Shown piece by piece: positions 46,001 to 55,000 of a DNA stretch of 64,000 nucleotides. The position numbers and the translations under genes were made by a program. Source of the DNA: Phoronis australis. Taxonomy: Eukaryota > Phoronida > Phoronidae. Under the pieces are notes generated by a model. That model saw nothing but the letters and a program-made list of their open reading frames with translations, did no database searches and was not told the DNA's origin. Location of the stretch: positions 211,571 to 275,570 of the forward strand of contig NMRA01000504.1 of the NCBI GenBank assembly GCA_002633005.1. The letters are read 5' to 3'. How positions within the stretch are numbered: position 1 is the stretch's first letter; each line of letters opens with the position of its first letter.

Positions 46001-49000
46001 TACCACATACCCCTTCTTCTAAGAACACTGTAACACCTGAAGATGGCAGTAGAGGTGACCAACCATAATGTCGTGGCAATATAAATAGGCTAGACGTTTG
46101 TGTAATAAACTCAGACTTTACATCACTTTACTACAAAACAGCCTTTGGTAACCACCCAGTTATAGCTAAGACGGTTACACGAATATTACTATGAATCCGG
46201 TTTGCGTTATTGCAAGAAACGACAACATAAAATTGATGAAAATGAGACCGCAGACCACACGAAGACTAATACTCACTAATACTCGATGGGGGAGGTCATA
46301 CCAACAAATGAGTGTACAATTTTTCATAGAATGGACTTAAGGAAATTAATGCCAATTTTAGGTTTCTGATTCGTAATTAAGAACCTCAGCAATGCAGGCT
46401 TAATACAAAATGAAAATATGCAAAATTAAGGGATAAGCAGGCGAGGATGCAATTTGCATCAGCTCTGCAGTGCATTGTCAACAATTAAACTGTGAAAAAC
46501 TTGCTTAACATTTTACAAAGAAACACAGTTGGGGTTACTGTTTTGCTTTTGACAAATTAATGCACATTACAAACCAAAAATAATCAGACAAAATGAAACG
46601 GAATATCTAGTCTGGCTGCCAGGCGGAGGTGGAATCCATCGTCATGACAGCCATCCATCATGACCGGGATTAACAGGGAATTTACCACTAAAAACTTGAA
46701 GACTAGAAATGTTATTCTCTTACCATGACAACTTATCGCTTGTTATCTCTGGTTGTTACCAGAATTAGCAGCATTATGCAGAAACTGTATTTTGCCCAAA
46801 TACTTTTGACATGTATGAACAGTGTAATAGATACATCGAGAATGACTTCGGCCTGGTGTATGGATTCAAGAAAATCAAAGTCTTCAATCGGATTATGTGC
46901 TATCAACAGAGCACTGACACAAAGACTGTCTTACCTTCTTTGAGCCTGGAAGTCCCTCGGACTCTGTGAAGAAATAGGCGAACGGCATGAGGATGAAGAG
47001 GGCCAGGTTGGAGAAAAGGAACACGTGATTCCATAGACCTGGATAACAGAGGGCAGCACCTGATCAAAACCTTCAGAAAGTGAGACGAAGTAATTCAACG
47101 CATGAGTCGCTCATTTTGTTTTGTAGACAGATAGTAAGCCAGTGGTTAAAGCAGTCATCTTGAATAAACAGCTGACGGTCGTCTAAACATTGAAGTCTTG
47201 AAACAAAATGATAAACACACATATCATCACAATTTTACTAACATCACAGCCACAAAGGATAACCAACTACTGACAGTTAGATTGAGGGAACATAGAGACT
47301 GACCGTGAATCAAGGAACTGTTGAGCCATTGGACGTAATAACTATTAGGGTAAAGGCGGAGAACCTCGTTACTGATGACTGAGAGCGGGATGAGAAGTAC
47401 CGCTGCTGCTGAACTGGCCCCGGTGAACGTACACAGACCAGTCCTAAAGGGGAGAGGACAATGTATTAGGACAATGCATATCTGGGCCCAGTTATACAGT
47501 GTATAANATACAAAGCCTCAGATAAGGCACAATGTTTCTTTGCAACCACACCACAAACTCATTTTCGTGTACGCAACAATTCATTTGTAACCTAGCACGA
47601 ATAATATTTTCTCATAAGAAAAAAAATTTTCAACAAACGAAAAACCAGCATGCGCCAAGCACGATATGATGAAAAACAGAATATCCTACCGACCCATCCA
47701 ATTCTCAAGACAGGAAGTGAGGGGAGGAGAACAAAAATTAGTTATTAGGACAGCGCGCTGACGCCAATACGTATAAATGAAAATAGATGACACTAGTGCG
47801 CATGCACAAGTTTCAGAGACTCATAGGAAGTCAGTACTTTGCTTTTAAAGTCAAGGAGATACAAAGCTACTAGTCATCATATTATACATGGACTAATCAA
47901 TTAACACCTGATGCAAACCAACAGTATGGGCAGTTCACTTGAAACTTAAAAATTAAATTCTGCGAGACCACCAGATTTTGACATGTTGACTTCAGGTTTT
48001 GAACCCATCCCAGTCCAATAGGTGTGTGAAAACTGAGTTACATGACTAAAGGCTGGTACCTGTTTACTTCTAGACTTACAAATTCCTACACGTAAATTTA
48101 ATTTCTCAAGGCACTCTTTGTGTTGAAACAAAAGTAATGAAAGAAATGATAACATGCTCAAAATTTAACTTGAATGAAGAGATGTCATAAACACCATGCA
48201 TAATATTGTCACAACCAAATCTACATGTCAGCCATACATGTGAAATCAAGGCTAATCTTCAATCAAACTTGCAGAATATTTGTACACTGATCATTGCAAA
48301 ACGTAACCCACTTTTAAAGACAGTACAACTCACACAGTCCTGTAAACGATGGCATCTTCGTCATCTGAAAAAGAACGGAATCATTATGTATTCAGAATAA
48401 ATTAATGCTTGTAAATGAATAAATGCCTGTCTCTGCCCAAACAACAGCCATGTTCCAAGTTCAATTTTCCTCTTAAGCAGAGGTAGAAAAACGCCTGACA
48501 TGACGGACCTCAATTTCAAACCTTCTGGATGCTAATACACAATATATTGTACCTCTCTGACTTGCCAATTTCTTTCTTTTCAGCACAGCAACTCACTGGC
48601 ATTAAAATGATAAACGACTAATTACAGTTAGAAAGCAAAATAGTCATGAGAAAGACAACAGTGAACAATAATGAGAAGTGACCAACAGATGCAAAGCATT
48701 ATGGGTAAACAACTAATTGTGGTATATCGGTATGAGATCAGCGAAACTAAAGATTCTAGAGCTCTTTTTACACGGAGAACAGTCGTCATGATGCAAGTTC
48801 AAGCGAAAGTCCAAACCACGTGGAATGCTAGCGGATCACTCGTATATATGCTATTGCACAAAACAGGGATGATCCTTACACTTTGCACCAATTGGTGTTT
48901 AGTTGTGTAGTAGACACTGGAGCAATTGATGAGGTGCAATTGGCTTTGGCTCTACCTATCAAACCGGTGTCAAAAATGACCGCTAGTGTCACTTGCTCCG

Positions 49001-52000
49001 TGTCAGTCGTCTTTACACACAAACTTGTGCCCGATCAGCTGTTCCACGTTAGTTGCTCCGTGACAACTGTCTCCTGTATAAATGCGGCTTAGAAAATGGA
49101 AAAAAACCATCAAGCAGAACTTCCACTAAGCGATGTAGCTATCGCAACTGAGCCAAAATTTTATACATTCTTTGAAACAAATCTATTGAATGTTTTGACA
49201 GAATAGTGAAAATTGCCCATGTCTGATTTTGTAAAAAGCTCAAAATGTCCAAAATGAAGAAAGTCATTTAAAGTTTAAAAATGATTTTAATTAAATCACA
49301 CATAACACCATATTAAAATGAGGATTTCTTGTGGTACTATGAAACCTTTAGACACTTTAAACATTTCATAGGGTCAACTAGTGTAGTTTCAACATAGAAC
49401 ATAAACAGCACACTGTGATGTCATTGGTCCAAAGGTCTCACAATCCGAAAAAGAAAACCAAAATCCATTTGGCTGTAAGGTTACGAGAACTGCACCAGAG
49501 CGTCTAACACATTGAATTTGTGTGAAACTAATACCTGAACAGTAGTCATCTCTGTCACCTTTCTTTCTGAAGGCACATATTGTGGCGTAGGACACTACGA
49601 AGAGCAGGATGAAAAGTATACCAAATATCTGAAACAAGCACAATAACTACAACACAGTCGTCACAAGCAGTAGCAACTTTGTTAGGCAATTCCTCATCAA
49701 GTAGTTTGTGAATCCTGAATTTAACTTAGCAGGTGACTATTTTTAGGAATAGCCAGCTTGAAAAATTAGTAAAATGTTATAACTTTCAAAAAATGATAAT
49801 TGCCACACCTTCCCACAATTTGTCTGGTGGCTCTTGGGGTGTAAAGATCAAAATGGATAGCATTACTATACATCTACATATCATTTATGGAAGTGAGAAT
49901 AATAAAAAATTACATGTCTGCCATATTGAGCCCTTAACTATGTTAGATTTTAGCATAGCTAAATAACATTCTGTACAATACAACCTGGTATACAAGGCCA
50001 TGGCCTTAGATGGCGAAATAAAGAAATTTTGGAAATAGCGCAACTTCTTCAAATATACTTAAGGATATATTCATATATAAAACCAAACCGTTTCGTCTTG
50101 TATAAGGTCAATCATCATCATATTTCTAGTGTTTTTTACCATTTTACCAATCAGTTTTGACCGAAAGGTTAGGTAATGTCACATTTAACTAAATATTGAA
50201 TAGCTAAAAAGCATTTTCTATGAAAAAAATTAAATGAAGAGAAATACAATGCTCAAATAAGGAGGAGGTCGTTCTATCAAGTATAACAGGGCATAACAGG
50301 TCAACACATTCAAAGATATCCCAAAGGTTTGAATGTTACTATGGCCAACAAATATGGTAATTATATGGAACAACAAATTATTGGAAAATATGAAAATAAT
50401 ACTCTAATTAAAGAACCTTTTCGCTCACATAAAAAACTAATCAACAATGAAAGGCATAGAAAAGGAACATTTAAAGCAAAAAGGATAGTCAACTATCTCA
50501 CCAAAGACTTGTGAAAAGATTTAGTACATATGCACCCAAATCACTAGAATTCATTTATCAGCAAATCAAGGGTAGTGCACTGCTCAGATTACAGGTATCC
50601 AGGCTATCACTAAGATTTGTTGAAAGAATGTGAGTGAATGGATCAAGGCATTCTGCAAATCTAGCAACCAAACATATGCTTAACCTGCGAAAAACTTTAA
50701 TTTTCAAAACTCTAAATGCTGAAGTAGGAATCTACATACAAGAATTAGAATACATCAAAAAGGTCTAACATTAATGTTGTGTTTTAAAAATTAAGACACA
50801 AATATTACTTGATGACAAATATGTTCCCTCTTTCAAAATTTATTATGTGGTAACTGACCATGCTAATTAAAACACACACAAAATTGTGTGCAATGGCGTT
50901 CACCTTGGCATACCACATGGATAAAGGAAGTTCACTTTGCATTTTATACAAACAAAAATAACAGCATCACAAATTAAAGTTCACAAGATTAGTACACAAG
51001 ATACCCAAGTACTTCATCTTGAGGAAAGATTGGGAAACCTGAAACCTGGCAGGGCACCAGGTCAACGTGATAAGTCCTTGGTGCCCTTGACCATCAGCTA
51101 CATATCAATGATTATCAGTGGAGAAAGCCATGTCCAGAGGCAAGGTGTAGCTATTTGACCATTGGACGATTTTAAAAAAATCGGGCTTCATTGCTTTTCT
51201 GTCTTGTCCAAAAACATCCCTGGCATCAATTGGATAGCAAGAAATATGTACTAAACAAATATATGGCAAAACAAAAAAACAGCTGGGGCGAGTGCAAGGC
51301 TTCTAAAACAATCTCTGGTGGAGTTTTGCAAGATTTGACAGAAGGGTTAAATGGAACTGAGTGTAAGATTCACCAAGGCCATAATCCTATACAATCTTGG
51401 CTGTTATATACATGATTATTGCATAACAGACAGTAAGATTCACCAACAGCAGAAGGTGAAAGTTCAAGGCAGTGTTATGCAACTCTTAAGTCAACCAGGC
51501 CCCCCAAGAACACCACTCCAGGAATTATTACCAGTTAATATGGCAGCTGGTCCCTTGAAACTATAAATAGACAAAGTGACTGGACTGACCTTACACTGAC
51601 ACTATTTAATCACAACAGAAAATCCTTATCACATTCTCACCTTTAATAGCAGCATAACCATGTCATAGAACTTTGGCACAAAGACGCATGCTAAGTGGCA
51701 CAAACATGTTTTTTGTTAAACAAACATGAAATTTTCATTCAGATGCCCTTTTGAAACTAGTCTTAACTTGCTCCTTACTCAAACAAAAGTTGACTTTTAG
51801 GCTTGGACAGAACTGAAGTTTCTCCCTATTTTTTAGACCTGGCACAGCATTAGTTAGTTCATCTGGTAGGCCACCCAGTGCACTGAGTATAACCTCAAGT
51901 AACAACACATACGACATCTTATCATAAAGCAGATCAGCCGTTTAAAAAGGCACCCTATCAGCTGTCACGTGACTTACCAGTAATAAGCTATAAGTTATCG

Positions 52001-55000
52001 TGAAAATGTATTCTTGTCAATCATGTGCAATCACCATGGGCGGAATAGCAAACTGAAAGTCACGTCATTGGAAAGTGCCTTCTCGTGGCAATATGGCAGA
52101 TCTGTCGTCAGAATTGGGAATGGAGAATAAAAAAGCAGAGCAGATGTCTGACAAGCGTACATATGAGAATCTTTTAGATCAGACATCTGATCTGCCTTCT
52201 GATAAGACAGCGACCACAAACATGACATCAGAAATACAAGTATTTTTAATAAAATATAGTTTATGTTACTTGCATACCACAGAAAGTAATTAATAGAATT
52301 TTTGAATAACCCATCAGATTTTCTAAAGAAAAAAACAGTTACCGAAAATTCACCCATGGATGTCCTGTTGGGCATGTTTTTGGAAGTTCCCGGTAGCAAA
52401 GACGCCAACACTTTTAGTTAACTCGAACCGCAAGCAAAGCTCCAGTAAAACTAACTCTCGTAAGCGCGGCATTTTAGCAACAAATGCTAGAGTGCTAGAG
52501 CAAATTGTCAGCATTAGAGCCAGTATGTGAGGTCAACACATCTACATTATATTCTTATAAATCTGAGAACAATTACAATAGGGCCATCCCGGATTAAACA
52601 GCAACACTCGAATCTTGCTGTATACCCACAATGCCGTAAACATCTGTCAGGCACATTTGCTGCCTCGTTTTTGTGCTATTGACATTTCCAATGTTATTTA
52701 TTGTTATCTGATTCTTTACAAGTTTTTCTCGGTTGTGTTACTCTATTCGTCCTTCCAATGCTAATGAAGTATTAGTGTGCTGTGGGCTGCAACTCTGACG
52801 TTAGAAAGTTTGGTAAACTGGATGCATGATGTGAAATTCTTCGCCATCTCGACATCAGTGAGTGACACACAAATGCACCCGATTTCCAAAACCAGGTCAC
52901 GCACTTTTTATCTCGAGGACAAAGGAGAGTTCGATCCACCTGTAATCCTTATTCATGTACCGTAGTAACACCCACTCAATTCTTATCTGATGAACTATTT
53001 TTCAACCAACATGAACAGAACAATCCTCAAAGTACTGTAATTTATCATTTTATAATATGAGCGACAAAGACAATACACAGTGATGCACTGGGTACATACC
53101 ATATCACATAACAAAAATGCATTTTACATTCTTCACAATCAAATAGACCATGTCACTAAAGCAAGGACTGCCTGTCTATCCACACCAGGCTCCAGTTCAG
53201 GCTATCAATGTCACATTTTTAGAAGATAAATGTTGCCAAAGTCCTGGCCCAAAGTTCTGCAAAGTGTAGTCAACACCCTTGCCTACGGTTACTGGGTGAA
53301 CTGAGGACTCCACTCCGCACACCACTGATAACCGATAATTATGAGTCCGGATACCATCCCGGTATAGTATTTTTAGGACCCATTAAATAAAATGTTAAAC
53401 GGAGTTCATGAAGTCACGTGTCCAATTATCTTAATAGAATTTTGCCTACACACGTTAAACATGCAGATAAAATGTCAAACAGGGCAGTCCACATACTGAA
53501 TCCTATGGGAAATTCCATGGAAAGGTAAACACAGACAAAAAAGTTAAAAGGTGACAACATTGATATTCCTGATCACCTCTGAAAGCCCGGACTCTCTTGT
53601 TTCAGGGCTCATATTTGAAATTCCTATAGCTTTTGATTTTTTCCTAAACCAACCCATTTTTGGAGATCACTTGACCTTAAAAAATTACCCCAATTTTCAT
53701 GTGTCTTGCTAACTATTTTCATAAATTAGCTATTTCTCTAAATTATCAAATTTGGGCAATCACAAGAAGCCTTAACTTTCTAAGAAATATCATTTGACCA
53801 GTAGCGCATCGTCGACCTCTTGGGGTCAAAGGCCAACTCCTGGATATCAAGGTGCCATACATCTGTCACAAAAAAATTCTAAAAAGTTTTGTCAACTCAA
53901 GAGTTTAAAAAAATAAAGTAATTTCAGATTCTCTTTTAACATGTTTCTCAATACTATTAACCTAAATTTTAGATCCCAGGGATTATTCGTTAACTCAGAA
54001 ATCGCGTGACAGATGTACGGAAAATTTGTACATCCGTCAGCCATGAAATTACAAATTTTCAGCCAATAAAAATAACCTCATATCTTATTTTAACTTTCTA
54101 TACTTGCAGGAGATGGAATTTGTCTCACACCTAAGAACCTAAAACGATTTAATGTTACAAATACAGCCATAAAACCAAGAATAGAAGTTGCTCGGAATTT
54201 AAACTAGACGCATTGGACTTTTTCACTTTCAAAAATATTTGCTGTAAAGTTATACATTGATACTTTACGGTGTCATCTAGTTATTCTTAGGGCAATTTAA
54301 CATGTTAAAATTAGACAGTTGAACCACATCATGGAATGTAAATAAAACAAATTCACAGCATTGGATTTCCTGGGGGGTGATGATTACATGCACAACCTCA
54401 ATCGGTGTATTTTGATTAAAAAAACATTGAATCAGTAGCAAAAGACCATTATAGCCTAAATATTTTGAATTGATATCTTGGCCACAACAAACAATTTAAT
54501 ACTAGGATTTCAGAGCGTAGTCCGTCACGTACGTCCATCACACCAACTAATCTTACATAGAGTTGTCTAACAAAAATTTCTTCATTTGATAGAAGATTAT
54601 CATAAAAAATAGTATGTTGTACTCCATAAACATTCCACTAATCATGATATATAACAAAAAATTGTAACTGAATGCAACTCACAGAAAATTAATGTTAATT
54701 TTTTTTCAAAAATGCAAATTCTCTGCATATGTCCGTCACACCCACTTAAAGGCAATTTCCTCAGTCAGATAAAAAATAAATGTTTATACTGAACGCTATC
54801 AATGAGATCTAACAATTGATGTATTACTTATTTTCCTATGATGAAAACTTTTCACAATTGCTCAAAATGTTTCATGATAGTATGTCTGTCACAAGTGGAA
54901 ATGACCCGATGCAAATGTAAATAAACTAAAATTGCCTATAGGCACAGCAGTGGTCAGATCCATCTGAAAATTCTATCATGGCGTTCCATCCATGAAAGGA

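Noticed and set aside
51643-51692. Cryptic exon with good donor in LMBR1 intron 1
   Set aside because: Exons 1 and 2 join directly in phase and match the family; inclusion would break the frame.
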